The notes: generated by a model not told the origin, from the sequence alone. Numbered from the stretch's first letter, positions 1 to 9,705 are shown. The stretch is DNA of 34,986 bases from an uncultured Pelagibacteraceae bacterium (GCA_902603665.1 CACKVV010000008.1:1-34986); one strand, 5' to 3'. A program made the numbers and translations.

Positions 1-317
1 TATCAAAAATTCATGCAGCACACTCTTTGGGTGCTTCTAAAAAACAAATTTTAAGACATGTTATTTTCCCTAATTCTCTACCTGAAATATTAACCGGTAT
101 AAGAGTTGCTGTTGGTATGTGTTGGGGCACATTAGTAGCTGCAGAGTTTTTAGCTGGTACAACTGGTATTGGTTTTGTTGAAAACGTTGCTAAAAAGTAC
201 TTTCAGTATGAGGTAATTTGGATCACAATATTTATAATGGGAATGTTAGGTCTTTTGTTTGATATTACTCTTAGAAAAATTATCGATAAAACTATACCTT
301 GGAGAGGTAAAGGCTAA
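1..317 (+). CDS. ABC transporter permease, nitrate/sulfonate/taurine type (partial, 5' end outside window)
   Basis: Frame 3 is open from the window edge (..KIHAAHSLGASKKQILRHVIFPNSLPEILTGIRVAVGMCWGTLVAAEFLAG), with the EAA-type permease loop typical of SsuC/TauC. The ORF-track TTG at 27 is an internal codon. Confidence 0.85.
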   Translation, partial: SKIHAAHSLGASKKQILRHVIFPNSLPEILTGIRVAVGMCWGTLVAAEFLAGTTGIGFVENVAKKYFQYEVIWITIFIMGMLGLLFDITLRKIIDKTIPWRGKG

Positions 318-335
318 TTTCAACTCATAAACTTA

Positions 336-560
336 ATGAATAAAAATAAAATATTAGAATGGACAGGCGTTATAACTGCTATTGTTTATTCACTACTAGT
401 TGCCTTAAACATTGGTGCTGAATTTTTAGGTTTTGCATTATTGTTAATTTCTGCAATTTTAATTGGTTTGTGGGCGTATTTAGGAAATCATAGAGGAATT
501 TTACTACTTCAAATTTTTTATGCTACAGCTGGTATCATTGGAATGTTTAGATGGTTTTAA
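336..560 (+). CDS. Small membrane protein (about 3 TM helices), unknown function
   Basis: 74 aa hydrophobic ORF, ATG start, directly downstream of the permease and overlapping the next gene. Confidence 0.6.
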   Translation: MNKNKILEWTGVITAIVYSLLVALNIGAEFLGFALLLISAILIGLWAYLGNHRGILLLQIFYATAGIIGMFRWF

Positions 561-1564
561 TGAAAAAAGAAAAGTTAAAAAAATTACTGACAAAAGTATT
601 TCTAAAATATAAATTAAGCAAAGCACATGCAAAGATTTGTTCTGATGCACTAGTTAATGCAGAGTTAGTTGGCGCCACTGGTCATGGTGTATCTAGGTTA
701 AAAATTTATTGTGATAGAATAAGTAAAAAATTAATTAATCCAAAGCCAAAGTTTAAATTTAAAAAAATATCTCAATCCATAATGCAAATAGATGCTGATG
801 ACAGTATTGGTTTTGTAGCTGCTGATATTGGAATTAAAAAAGCAATTGAGAGCGCCAAAAAAACAGGACTAGGTTTGGTTGGTATAAAAAGAAGTAGTCA
901 TTATGGTTTATCAGGATACTACGCAGAACAAGCAGTTAAAAAAAATTTATTAACATTAATTTTTACTAATGCTCCTCCCGCTATAGCTCCTCATGGTGCA
1001 TTAAAAACTTTGTTTGGAACAAATCCAATTTGTTTTGGAACACCTACTTCTTCAAAAGTTCCTTTTATTTTAGATACATCTGTATCAATGATAAATAGAG
1101 GTAAAATAAGAGTTGCAGCAAGAACAGGATCTAAAATACCAGAAGGAGTTGCATTAGATAAATATGGAAGACCAACCACAGATGCAGCTAAAGCTTTAAA
1201 AGGTGTGCAGTTGCCTATTGCTGGATTTAGAGGATCGGGTTTAGCGTGGATGGTTGATATTTTAAGTGGTGTTTTCACTGGAGGAAATCATGGAGGAAAA
1301 GTTAAAGATCCATTTGATGATTTTTCAGGTCCTCAAAACATTGGTCATTTATTTATTGTCATGAAGTCAAATTTATTTGTTAAAAATTTTAACTCAAGAA
1401 TTAAAGAAAATATAAGAAGAGTTAAAAAACTCCCGAAACTAAAAAATATAAAAGAAATTATGTATCCAGGACAAAATAAGTTTAACAGATATAAAAAAAA
1501 TTTTTATAAAGAGATTAAAATTACAGATGATATTAAAAAAGATATTGAAAAACTCTTGAATTAA
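551..1564 (+). CDS. Malate/L-lactate/sulfolactate dehydrogenase (Ldh2/ComC) family oxidoreductase
   Basis: Family motifs: ATGHGVSRL, GTNPICFGTP, VAARTGSKIPEGVALDKYGRPTTDAAKAL, FRGSGLAWMVDILSGVFTGGNHG. The start may be the ATG at about 560 rather than 551. Confidence 0.85.
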   Translation: MVLMKKEKLKKLLTKVFLKYKLSKAHAKICSDALVNAELVGATGHGVSRLKIYCDRISKKLINPKPKFKFKKISQSIMQIDADDSIGFVAADIGIKKAIESAKKTGLGLVGIKRSSHYGLSGYYAEQAVKKNLLTLIFTNAPPAIAPHGALKTLFGTNPICFGTPTSSKVPFILDTSVSMINRGKIRVAARTGSKIPEGVALDKYGRPTTDAAKALKGVQLPIAGFRGSGLAWMVDILSGVFTGGNHGGKVKDPFDDFSGPQNIGHLFIVMKSNLFVKNFNSRIKENIRRVKKLPKLKNIKEIMYPGQNKFNRYKKNFYKEIKITDDIKKDIEKLLN

Positions 1565-1839
1565 GTTGCTACAAAAAATAAAACAGCAACAACACTCAGA
1601 AATAAACCAGTCAAAACCCTATTTTCGATTTTTTTATTTTTTTCTTGAATTTTAAGTCTGTTATTCAGTTTATTTATACAAGTCTTATGTTTGTTTTTTT
1701 TATTATTGCTTAACTCTACTTTATTTAGTTCAGCATTTAATGTTTTTGGATCAGATACGTTTGCATCTGATCCATTGGGGTCAAATTTTGAATTAATTAA
1801 AATTTTTGGATTTAATTTTGTTAAAGTCTCAGTACTCAT
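1561..1839 (-). CDS. Hypothetical protein with C-terminal transmembrane segment
   Basis: 92 aa ORF; charged, coiled-coil-like body plus C-terminal TM (VLTGLFLSVVAVLFFVA). Stop codon overlaps the convergent Ldh2 stop. Confidence 0.5.
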   Translation of the reverse strand: MSTETLTKLNPKILINSKFDPNGSDANVSDPKTLNAELNKVELSNNKKNKHKTCINKLNNRLKIQEKNKKIENRVLTGLFLSVVAVLFFVAT

Positions 1840-1960
1840 CTTATTTTATATAAACCGATTATAGTCTGAAAGTTTAAAAGTACTCAATCTATGACGTCAC
1901 CAAATTAGGTTTTTTTTAAATCCCTCTGTTCATTTTGGGTCGCAATCTATTATTTTGATC

Positions 1961-2809
1961 CTAATTTATCTTTTTTAAGAGAAGCACAAATATTATAGAT
2001 GTGACAAACATGATCAAAGCATATGAAGCAGTTGGTATCAAATAAATTATGTCATCGAATATTTGAGTAGATACAAATACTGCTAATGTTCCATTTTGAA
2101 GTCCACATTCTAGTGAAATACATTTTCTTTGTTCAATGCCACTTGCAAAAATTTTAGCAACATAAAAACCTAAAACCATCATTGTTACATTTAATATTAG
2201 AGTTATTATGCCAGCTCTTGATATATACATAATTATATTGTCCCATTCCTCTAACCAAATTGATATAAAAACTATCATAAAAAGAGTTAATGAAATTTTT
2301 TCAATTAAAGCTGTCCTTTTAATTATAAAATTTTGTGCAAACTTCCTTACTAACATTCCAATTAATACAGGTAATGTTACCACCAAAAACATTTTGATTG
2401 ATATCCCGCTCATTGAAATTTCCTTAGATAGGTAATTTATATCAAGTAGGTCAGCAGATTTAATTACGATAAATGGAACGGTTAAAATACTAAGTAAACT
2501 TATTATAGCTGTTAATGAAACAGAAAGAGCGACATCACCATTTGCAAATTTTGTAAGAATATTAGATGTAACACCTCCTGGTGCAGCAGCGATTATCATT
2601 ACTCCTAGAGCTAATACTGGTTGAACATTTAAAATTTTTATTAAAACAAAAGCAATTATGGGAAGTAATATTACTTGGCAGATCAATCCAACTAAAAAAT
2701 CTTTTGGTCGTTTAATTACTCTTGTAAAATCACTCGTTGTAAGATCTAAGCCCAACGTTAACATAATTAATGCCAGAGCAATTGGAGCAATTTTTGTTAC
2801 AACTTCCAT
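1961..2809 (-). CDS. Bile acid:sodium symporter (BASS) family transporter
   Basis: Multi-TM protein with IMLTLGLDL, AAAPGGVTSNILTKFANGDVALSVSLT and ECGLQNGTLAVFV motifs. ORF opens at 2905, but the conserved body begins at the Met at 2809 (MEVVTKIAPIALALIMLTLGLDL). Confidence 0.85.
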   Translation of the reverse strand: MEVVTKIAPIALALIMLTLGLDLTTSDFTRVIKRPKDFLVGLICQVILLPIIAFVLIKILNVQPVLALGVMIIAAAPGGVTSNILTKFANGDVALSVSLTAIISLLSILTVPFIVIKSADLLDINYLSKEISMSGISIKMFLVVTLPVLIGMLVRKFAQNFIIKRTALIEKISLTLFMIVFISIWLEEWDNIIMYISRAGIITLILNVTMMVLGFYVAKIFASGIEQRKCISLECGLQNGTLAVFVSTQIFDDIIYLIPTASYALIMFVTSIIFVLLLKKIN

Positions 2810-2874
2810 ATTTCTGATATTATCAAAAAATAAATGATATGTTAGTTTTTTTAAATTTTGATATAAGATTTTAG

Positions 2875-3787
2875 ATGCTTTCAGATAAATCGACAGTATG
2901 TCCAAATAATCTATTAGACCTTGCTCATCAAAAAAAGGGTATTAAAGTTGCAATAGCAAATGCTGGAAAGACACTGCCGATGATTTCAGTAATGGATGCG
3001 GTAAAAGAAAAACTGATTGTACCAGTTTTAATTGGTAACGAATCTGAAATTAAAAAAACTGCAGATGAGATAAAGTTTGATATATCTGAATACGAAATAA
3101 TAGACGAACCAGTAGAAAATAATACCGCCAAGATTGCAGCGAAATTTGCCTCGGAAGATAAAATTAAAATAATTGTTAAAGGACATATTCATACAGATGT
3201 TTTGATGAAAGAAGTTTTAAAACGAGAACATGGTTTGTTAGGCAAAAAAAGGCTTAGCCATATATGGCACATGACATTAGAAAAAGATGATAAGCCACTT
3301 ATAATTACAGATGGAGCATTAAATGTTAATCCAAATGTTAAAACTAAAATGCACATTTTAAGAAATGTAATAGATTTTTGTCATCGTATAAATATTCAAA
3401 AACCAAAGATATCAATTTTATCAGCAACTGAAGAAGTATTGGATAGTATGCAAAGTTCTCTTGATGCAAAGGAGATTACAAATTTAGCTGCAAAAGAGGG
3501 TTTTAATGCTGACATTTTTGGTCCTTTGGCTTTTGATAATAGTATATCTAAAAAAGTCAGCTGGTATTAAAGGTATAAAAAATATTGTTGCTGGAGATGC
3601 AGATGTTTTGCTAGTTCCTAATGTTGAGACTGGAAATGCGCTTGTAAAAATGATGATTTATTTTATGGGAGCCTGTGCAGCAGGTGTCGTAGTTGGAGGT
3701 AAAGTTCCAGTTGTAATTACAAGTAGATCAGACGATGCAACAGCTAGATTAGCCTCAATAGCTGCTGCAGTAGTTGCGTTAGATTAA
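2875..3787 (+). pseudogene. Phosphate acetyl/butyryltransferase (PTA/PTB) family, split by a 1-nt frameshift into ORFs 2875..3570 and 3506..3787
   Basis: N-terminal part (VAIANAGKTLPMISVMDA ... ADIFGPLAFDNSISKK) and C-terminal part (SAGIKGIKNIVAGDADVLLVPNVETGNALVKMMIYFMGACAAGVVVGGKVPVVITSRSDDATARLASIA) form one continuous PTA/PTB domain. The frame changes by +1 at tctaaaaaagtcagct (about 3547-3562). Confidence 0.85.
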
Positions 3788-3824
3788 ATTATCAAGAGAA
3801 TTAATAAAAAATATCTTTGTTGAA

Positions 3825-3867
3825 ATGAGTATTTTAATACATTAAATAACTTGATCAAAATACTCAT
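3825..3867 (+). promoter_or_regulatory. 11-bp perfect inverted repeat in the leader of the HisD/HpsN-family gene
   Basis: atgagtatttt (3825-3835) and aaaatactcat (3857-3867), 21-nt spacer. The right arm ends 2 nt before the ATG at 3870. Confidence 0.55.
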
Positions 3868-3869
3868 CA

Positions 3870-5156
3870 ATGACAATTACATACCTTAAAAAATCTCCAA
3901 AAACATCCTCAACTGACGATAATAAAACAAGGGATATAGTTCAAAATTTACTTAATGACCTGGAGAAATCTAAAGAGGAAGGTTGTAAAGAATTAACAAA
4001 AAAATTTGACAAGTATGAAGGTGAAGTAATTGTATCCAAAGATAAAATTGAGGAAATAAAAAAAAATTTAGATCAAAAAACAAAGGATGATATTCAATTT
4101 TCTTATGAAAGAGTGAGAAAATTTGCTGAGGCTCAACTTAAAAACTATGGAAACGATTTCGAAGTTGAATTATCTGATGGTTTGTATGCTGGTCAAAAAT
4201 TAGTTCCTGTTAATACTGCGGGTTGTTATATTCCAGGTGGAAGATATGCTCATATAGCTTCGGCAGTTATGAGCGTGACGACTGCAAAAGTTGCTGGAGT
4301 AAAAAAAGTAATTGCTTGTAGTCCACCAAAAGCTGAAGTGGGCGCCCACCCCACAATTATATATACTGCTGATTTGTGTGGTGCAGATGTTATTTTAAAT
4401 TTAGGTGGAGTTCCTGCGATTGCTGCAATGACATATGGTTTATTTGGTAATGCTCCAGCAGATATTTTAGTCGGTCCAGGTAATCAGTTTGTAGCTGAAG
4501 CAAAAAGAATTTTATTTGGAAGGGTTGGAATAGATTTATTTGCTGGTCCTACAGAAATTGGAATTATTGCAGATGAAACTGCTGATCCTGAGATAGTTGC
4601 AGTAGACTTAGTTGGGCAAGCTGAACATGGTTACAACTCTCCTTGTTGGTTATACACAACAAGTAAAGAGCTTGCTGAAAAAGTTATGAAAAGAGTTCCT
4701 GAATTAATTTCAGAATTACCTGAGTTACCAAGAACTAGTGCTGAGACTGCATGGAAAGATTATGGTGAGGTAATTCTTTGCGATACTGACGATGAAATGG
4801 TTAAGATAAGTGATGAATATGCTCCAGAGCATCTTGAGGTTCAAACAAAAAATTTAAAATGGTTCCATGACAGACTAACGAATTATGGATCTCTATTTGT
4901 TGGTGAAGAAACAACGGTAGCTTATGGAGACAAATGTTCTGGAACAAATCATATTTTACCAACTAAAGGAGCGGGTAAATATACAGGGGGATTATTCGTT
5001 GGAAAATTTATAAAAACATTAAGCTTCCAAAGAATGACAAAAGACTCAACAAAACTTGTGGGTGCTGCTGCGGCAAGAATTTCTAGATATGAAGGTATGG
5101 AAGCTCATGCACGAACCGGCGATGTAAGATTAAGAAAATACGGATTTTCTAATTAA
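3870..5156 (+). CDS. Histidinol dehydrogenase (HisD) family protein, likely HpsN-like sulfopropanediol 3-dehydrogenase
   Basis: 428 aa; TAGCYIPGGRYAHIASAVMSVTTAKVAGVKKVIACSPPK, VGPGNQFVAEAKRILFGRVGIDLFAGPTE, QAEHGYNSPCWL, DEYAPEHLEVQTKNLKWFHDRLTNYGSLFVGEETTVAYGDKCSGTNHILPT, C-terminus ARISRYEGMEAHARTGDVRLRKYG. Remembered HpsN sequences resemble it more than canonical HisD; no other his gene in the window. Confidence 0.8.
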   Translation: MTITYLKKSPKTSSTDDNKTRDIVQNLLNDLEKSKEEGCKELTKKFDKYEGEVIVSKDKIEEIKKNLDQKTKDDIQFSYERVRKFAEAQLKNYGNDFEVELSDGLYAGQKLVPVNTAGCYIPGGRYAHIASAVMSVTTAKVAGVKKVIACSPPKAEVGAHPTIIYTADLCGADVILNLGGVPAIAAMTYGLFGNAPADILVGPGNQFVAEAKRILFGRVGIDLFAGPTEIGIIADETADPEIVAVDLVGQAEHGYNSPCWLYTTSKELAEKVMKRVPELISELPELPRTSAETAWKDYGEVILCDTDDEMVKISDEYAPEHLEVQTKNLKWFHDRLTNYGSLFVGEETTVAYGDKCSGTNHILPTKGAGKYTGGLFVGKFIKTLSFQRMTKDSTKLVGAAAARISRYEGMEAHARTGDVRLRKYGFSN

Positions 5157-5766
5157 AAAATTTTAAAATTTCAAAAATCACATAAATTGAAATTAAGCTC
5201 ATTATTAATGAAATAATCCATTTAATTATAACCCAAGCCCTTGAATTATTAAGATATTTTGAAAAATAATTTGCTAAATATCCCAATAGGTAGAAAAATA
5301 AAAAAGAAGCAATAGAACCTCCAATACCAAAATAAATTTTATAATTAATTGGGAAATTTTTTGAAAAATTACCAAGAAAAAAAACTGTATCAGAATAAAC
5401 ATGCGGATTTAAATAAGTAAAAGCTAGTGTTTTTAATATAATTTTTTTTCTCTCATCATGTTTCTCACCTTTATCTATTTCTATGTTTTTAAATTTTTCA
5501 GAAATTTTTGTGTAAATGAAATAAATTAAAAAAATTAATAGTAAAATATTGAAAATTAGTTCAGTTATTTCATTAAAATATGTTCCAAGATACTGAAAAA
5601 GAAAAATTCCAAAAAAAATCAAAATTGTATCTGATACTGAACAAATAAAACATATTAAAAAAATATGTTGTTTCTTAATGCCCTGCTCTATTACAAAGAT
5701 ATTTTGTGGTCCTATTGCTAATATTAAACTTAAACTGGTTATAAAACCTAAAATTAAAAAACTCAT
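5149..5766 (-). CDS. LysE/ArgO family amino acid exporter
   Basis: N-terminal SLSLILAIGPQNIFVIEQGIKKQHIFLICFICSVSDTILIFFG and LAFTYLNPHVYSDTV are LysE-family hallmarks. Confidence 0.9.
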   Translation of the reverse strand: MSFLILGFITSLSLILAIGPQNIFVIEQGIKKQHIFLICFICSVSDTILIFFGIFLFQYLGTYFNEITELIFNILLLIFLIYFIYTKISEKFKNIEIDKGEKHDERKKIILKTLAFTYLNPHVYSDTVFFLGNFSKNFPINYKIYFGIGGSIASFLFFYLLGYLANYFSKYLNNSRAWVIIKWIISLIMSLISIYVIFEILKFFN

Positions 5767-6926
5767 CTTTTTTTATCTGCATTTACTATAGATAAAATAA
5801 TGAGAATTAAAAAAGGAATACAAAATAAGTTAACTGTTTTCCAGCTTGCAATAGAAATTAGTATACCTGCCAATAAACTTGCTAAAGCCATGGAAGAGAA
5901 AACTAATAAATCATTAAACCCTTGAGCTTTAAATTTTTCTTCAGGTTTATAAGTTGTGACTAATAAGCTTGTGCCAGATATAAATAAAAAGTTCCATCCT
6001 ATACCTAAAAAAATCAGACTTATAAAATAGTTTAAAAAAGATGGTTGAAAAAAAGATAATAAAATTGTGAAAAAATAGAATAAGACACCTAAATACATCA
6101 TATTACTATAACCAAACTTTTTGATTAAATTTCCAGTAACTAGCGAAGGTAAAAACATTGCCAAAACATGAAATTGAAGAACTATTCCTGTTTTTTCTAA
6201 ACTTAACTGATGCACAATATGCATACTTATTGGGGTTGCTGTCATTAAAAAAGACATTACTGCATATGCAAATGCAGCAGAGGTAATTGCTTGTAAAAAT
6301 TTTGGATCTGAAAAAAATTCTGAATAATTTCTTGAGTTATTTTCCTTATTTGAAAAAAAAGAAATTTCTCTAATATCCTTAAAAAAGAATAATAAAAATG
6401 AAGGTATTAATGTTAAAACTGCTAAAGTTAAATATGAACCTACATATAAATAATCACTTACAAAATTTTTAGTATAATTTGCCAAACCAATTCCAAGAAA
6501 AGCAGCAACTATTCCAGCTAACAATAATGATGAAATAGCTTTAGGCGCTTTTTCCTTTTCTACACTTTCTGCTGCAGCAAAACGGTATTGATGAGTAAAT
6601 GCCATTGTGGCCCCTAAAATAAATTTAGCAAAACAAAAAATAAAAAAACTTTCTATAATTATTGCATAAGCGCCTATCAAACAAGAAATTGAACCAGCTA
6701 CAGAAGCAAAAATAAATCCAAGCCTTCGTCCAATAATGCTCATTATCTTAGCAGCAAAGATTGTAGCTGCTGCTGTTCCAACAACATAAATTGATGGAGG
6801 AAGTGTAGAAAGTGTTTTTATAGAACTTAAGTCTGATCCAATAATACCACTTATAAAAACTGTAACTGTAGCGGCTGTAAAACCAAATACTTGGCTTAAA
6901 ATAAGTATGAAAAGATTTCTATTCAT
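5763..6926 (-). CDS. MFS transporter
   Basis: 387 aa, about 12 TM segments; AAKIMSIIGRRLGFIFASVAG matches the MFS loop 2-3 pattern. 4-nt overlap with the LysE ORF. Confidence 0.85.
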   Translation of the reverse strand: MNRNLFILILSQVFGFTAATVTVFISGIIGSDLSSIKTLSTLPPSIYVVGTAAATIFAAKIMSIIGRRLGFIFASVAGSISCLIGAYAIIIESFFIFCFAKFILGATMAFTHQYRFAAAESVEKEKAPKAISSLLLAGIVAAFLGIGLANYTKNFVSDYLYVGSYLTLAVLTLIPSFLLFFFKDIREISFFSNKENNSRNYSEFFSDPKFLQAITSAAFAYAVMSFLMTATPISMHIVHQLSLEKTGIVLQFHVLAMFLPSLVTGNLIKKFGYSNMMYLGVLFYFFTILLSFFQPSFLNYFISLIFLGIGWNFLFISGTSLLVTTYKPEEKFKAQGFNDLLVFSSMALASLLAGILISIASWKTVNLFCIPFLILIILSIVNADKKR

Positions 6927-7002
6927 CTATAGTGTTATTACTTGCATAAATTAAATTAAAATATAGTTCTACTAATTAATATATATAGATAAATTAGCTT
7001 TT

Positions 7003-7701
7003 ATGATTGGTATTCTTGGAGGAATGGGAACGCAGGCAGGTTTAGATTTTTGCAGCAAGCTTGCAAAATTATATAGAGGAAAACTGGATCAACAGTACCC
7101 TATGTTTATTCTTTACAACAAGTCTAATACACCAAAAAGACCTGAGAACTTGAAAAAATATTACAATGTGCTCAATGAGTTGATTAAGGGTTGTAAACTG
7201 CTATCCAAAAATAAATGTAAATTTATTGTTATGCCTTGTAATACTGCACATTATTGGCATCAAGATATTCAAAAAAAAATTAAAATACCCTTATTAAGCA
7301 TGCCCAGGGAAGTTTTTAATTATACAAAAAAAACTTGTAAAAAAAATACGAAAATAGGAATCCTTTGTACTGAAGCAACATTGAAAACAAAAGTTTACCA
7401 TCAATATTTTGATAAAAAATATGATTTTATAAGTCCAACTAAAAATTTACAAACAAGCTCTGTAAACAAATCTATTAAATATGTAAAAATGGGAAAAGTC
7501 AAAGAGGCAGAGAAAGCATTAAGACCAGCTGTTAATCAACTAATAAAAAAAAAATGTAAAAAAATTATATTAGGTTGTACAGAACTTCCTATAGCTTTAT
7601 TTGCATATAAATCTTTTAAGAAAGCAAAAGACTCTAAGTTGTTTATTGATCCAAATCTTTTATTGGCCCAAGTATGTATGAGAAAATACAAAAATAACTA
7701 A
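7003..7701 (+). CDS. Aspartate/glutamate racemase family protein
   Basis: MIGILGGMGTQAGLDF..., IVMPCNTAHYW (first catalytic Cys), KIILGCTELPIAL (second catalytic Cys). Confidence 0.9.
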   Translation: MIGILGGMGTQAGLDFCSKLAKLYRGKLDQQYPMFILYNKSNTPKRPENLKKYYNVLNELIKGCKLLSKNKCKFIVMPCNTAHYWHQDIQKKIKIPLLSMPREVFNYTKKTCKKNTKIGILCTEATLKTKVYHQYFDKKYDFISPTKNLQTSSVNKSIKYVKMGKVKEAEKALRPAVNQLIKKKCKKIILGCTELPIALFAYKSFKKAKDSKLFIDPNLLLAQVCMRKYKNN

Positions 7702-8351
7702 ATTTTTTTATTACAAACTAAATATAACTTTCTAGGAAACTTTCCCTCATCAAATTTTTCAATAAATAAATTTTCAAAACCATCTAAAAGACTATTTATT
7801 TTATCCTTAGAAAAAAAATGTATAATAAATCCATCTATTTCGTATAAATCTTCTCCTCTATGAACACCTTTTTTAAAATCTCCGTCTTCAGTGTTTCTAA
7901 CGGTATAAATATTTAAGCCTCCAGGTTTAAGTATTCTTTTTACTTCATTGTTTAAATTTATTAACTCTAAATTCGTTAATGCCATACAATATAGCATGTG
8001 AGAATAACAAGCTTCTATTGTATTATCTTTAAATGGTAATTTCTTTCTAACATCGAACTTTATTGTACGAATTGAAGAATTCAAATTTTGTTCGTTTATT
8101 TTTTTATCGATAATTGATATGCCTTTTTTACTATAATCAAGTGCAGTAATTTTAATTGAATTTTTAGCAAAAAAAATTGTGTCTCTTCCTAATCCTGCTC
8201 CTAGCTCGACAATATTTGATAAATTTTTTTCTTTTAAAACGGAAAGAGTTTTTTCTGCTGAGTAACTTTGATCTAAACCAAACATCTCAGGCTTAATTGA
8301 GAAATTAGTCTCCCAATGCTGAGATTGTTGGTTTAATATATTCTTATCCAA
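7698..8351 (-). CDS. Class I SAM-dependent methyltransferase
   Basis: IVELGAGLGRDTIFFAK motif I, ITALDYS motif II, LPFKDNTIEACYSHMLYCMAL, VKRILKPGGLNIYTVRN. Confidence 0.88.
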   Translation of the reverse strand: MDKNILNQQSQHWETNFSIKPEMFGLDQSYSAEKTLSVLKEKNLSNIVELGAGLGRDTIFFAKNSIKITALDYSKKGISIIDKKINEQNLNSSIRTIKFDVRKKLPFKDNTIEACYSHMLYCMALTNLELINLNNEVKRILKPGGLNIYTVRNTEDGDFKKGVHRGEDLYEIDGFIIHFFSKDKINSLLDGFENLFIEKFDEGKFPRKLYLVCNKKI

Positions 8352-8352
8352 A

Positions 8353-9012
8353 TTATTTAGAAGGATCTGGAACCTTTCTTAAATATGGTTTTACCGTCTC
8401 CCATCCATTTGGATATATTTTTTTCGCTTCATCATCTTTAACAGCTGGTAAAATAACTACATCTTCACCCTTTTTCCAATTAGCTGGAGTAGCTACTTTA
8501 TGTTTAGCTGTTAATTGCATTGAATCTATTGCTCTCAATATCTCTAGAAAGTTTCTTCCAGTTGCCATTGGATAAGTAAGGTACAATCCTATTCTTTTAT
8601 CTGGTCTTATTACAAAAATAGTTCTAACTGTCTCATTATCGACTGCAGTTCTACCCATTGATGTTGTTCCAGCATCACCTTCCAACATATTAAATAATTT
8701 AGCAACTTTTAGGTCTTCGTCTGCAATTATTGGATAGTTTGGTTTTGAACCTGACACATCTTTTATATCTTCTAACCATTTATTATGGTCATCAACTCCG
8801 TCTACACTAAGACCTATCACTTTCACGTTTCTTTTGTCGAACTCATCTTTCATTAAACCTAAAGCTCCAAGTTCAGTAGTACAAACTGGTGTAAAATCTT
8901 TTGGATGTGAAAATAATACACCCCAGCTGTCACCTAACCACTCGTGAAAAGAGATATCTCCCTCTGTAGTTTTAGCCTGAAAATCAGGACACATACTATT
9001 TATTTTTAACAT
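8353..9012 (-). CDS. Peroxiredoxin, 1-Cys (Prx6-like), AhpC/TSA family
   Basis: SHPKDFTPVCTTELGAL peroxidatic Cys motif, VIGLSVDGVDDHNKWLEDI, C-terminal dimerisation domain; no clear resolving Cys. Confidence 0.93.
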   Translation of the reverse strand: MLKINSMCPDFQAKTTEGDISFHEWLGDSWGVLFSHPKDFTPVCTTELGALGLMKDEFDKRNVKVIGLSVDGVDDHNKWLEDIKDVSGSKPNYPIIADEDLKVAKLFNMLEGDAGTTSMGRTAVDNETVRTIFVIRPDKRIGLYLTYPMATGRNFLEILRAIDSMQLTAKHKVATPANWKKGEDVVILPAVKDDEAKKIYPNGWETVKPYLRKVPDPSK

Positions 9013-9123
9013 TGTTTCTCTCCTTATTATAAAATTATTATATGAAAAATTGTTTTATGAAGCAAACTTTTAAGAGATTGATCAACTTTAAATTCAATTT
9101 TTAATAACTATATAGGAAGACTA

Positions 9124-9705
9124 ATGAGTGACTTTTTACAATCAATTATTAATAGAGATCCAGCAGCGAAATCCAAATTAAGTTTGATATTGACTTATCC
9201 AGGTGTTAAAGCAGTATTTTTTCATAGATTGGCTCATTTTTTTTCAGTAGCTAAATTTGATTTAATTGCGAGAATTATTTCTCAGTTTTCAAGATTCCTA
9301 ACCGGTATTGAAATTCATCCTGGTGCAAAGATTGGTAAAAATTTATTTATAGATCATGGTATGGGAGTTGTAATAGGTGAAACATCAGAAATTGGTGATA
9401 ACGTCACAATATATCATATGGTAACTTTAGGAGGTATATCTCCAAGTATTAATTCTAATAATCAAAGAAATATAAAAAGGCATCCTACATTAATGGATAA
9501 TGTAGTGGTTGGATCTGGCGCACAAATATTAGGTCCTGTAGTAGTTGGAAAAAATTCAAAAATTGGAGCAAATGCTGTTGTAACAAAAAATGTTGAGGAG
9601 AATGCTGTGATGATAGGAATACCAGCAAAGAATGTTGGAACTGCTACAGAAGAATTTAAACCTTATGCTGTCGAAAATGATAATTCAGAAAAAAATAATG
9701 ATTAA
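9124..9705 (+). CDS. cysE: Serine O-acetyltransferase (short form)
   Basis: Left-handed beta-helix hexapeptide repeats; [44 protein letters not shown]; followed directly by cysteine synthase. Confidence 0.93.
   Translation: MSDFLQSIINRDPAAKSKLSLILTYPGVKAVFFHRLAHFFSVAKFDLIARIISQFSRFLTGIEIHPGAKIGKNLFIDHGMGVVIGETSEIGDNVTIYHMVTLGGISPSINSNNQRNIKRHPTLMDNVVVGSGAQILGPVVVGKNSKIGANAVVTKNVEENAVMIGIPAKNVGTATEEFKPYAVENDNSEKNND

Noticed and set aside
991-1278. Minus-strand ORF 95 aa
   Set aside because: Lies entirely antisense inside the well-supported Ldh2-family gene; low-complexity translation with no family signal.
3545-3570. Programmed ribosomal frameshift in the PTA-family gene
   Set aside because: The required shift is +1, whereas A-run slippage is classically -1. 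There is no in-frame X XXY YYZ heptamer and no obvious stimulatory structure, so a mutation or sequence error is more likely.
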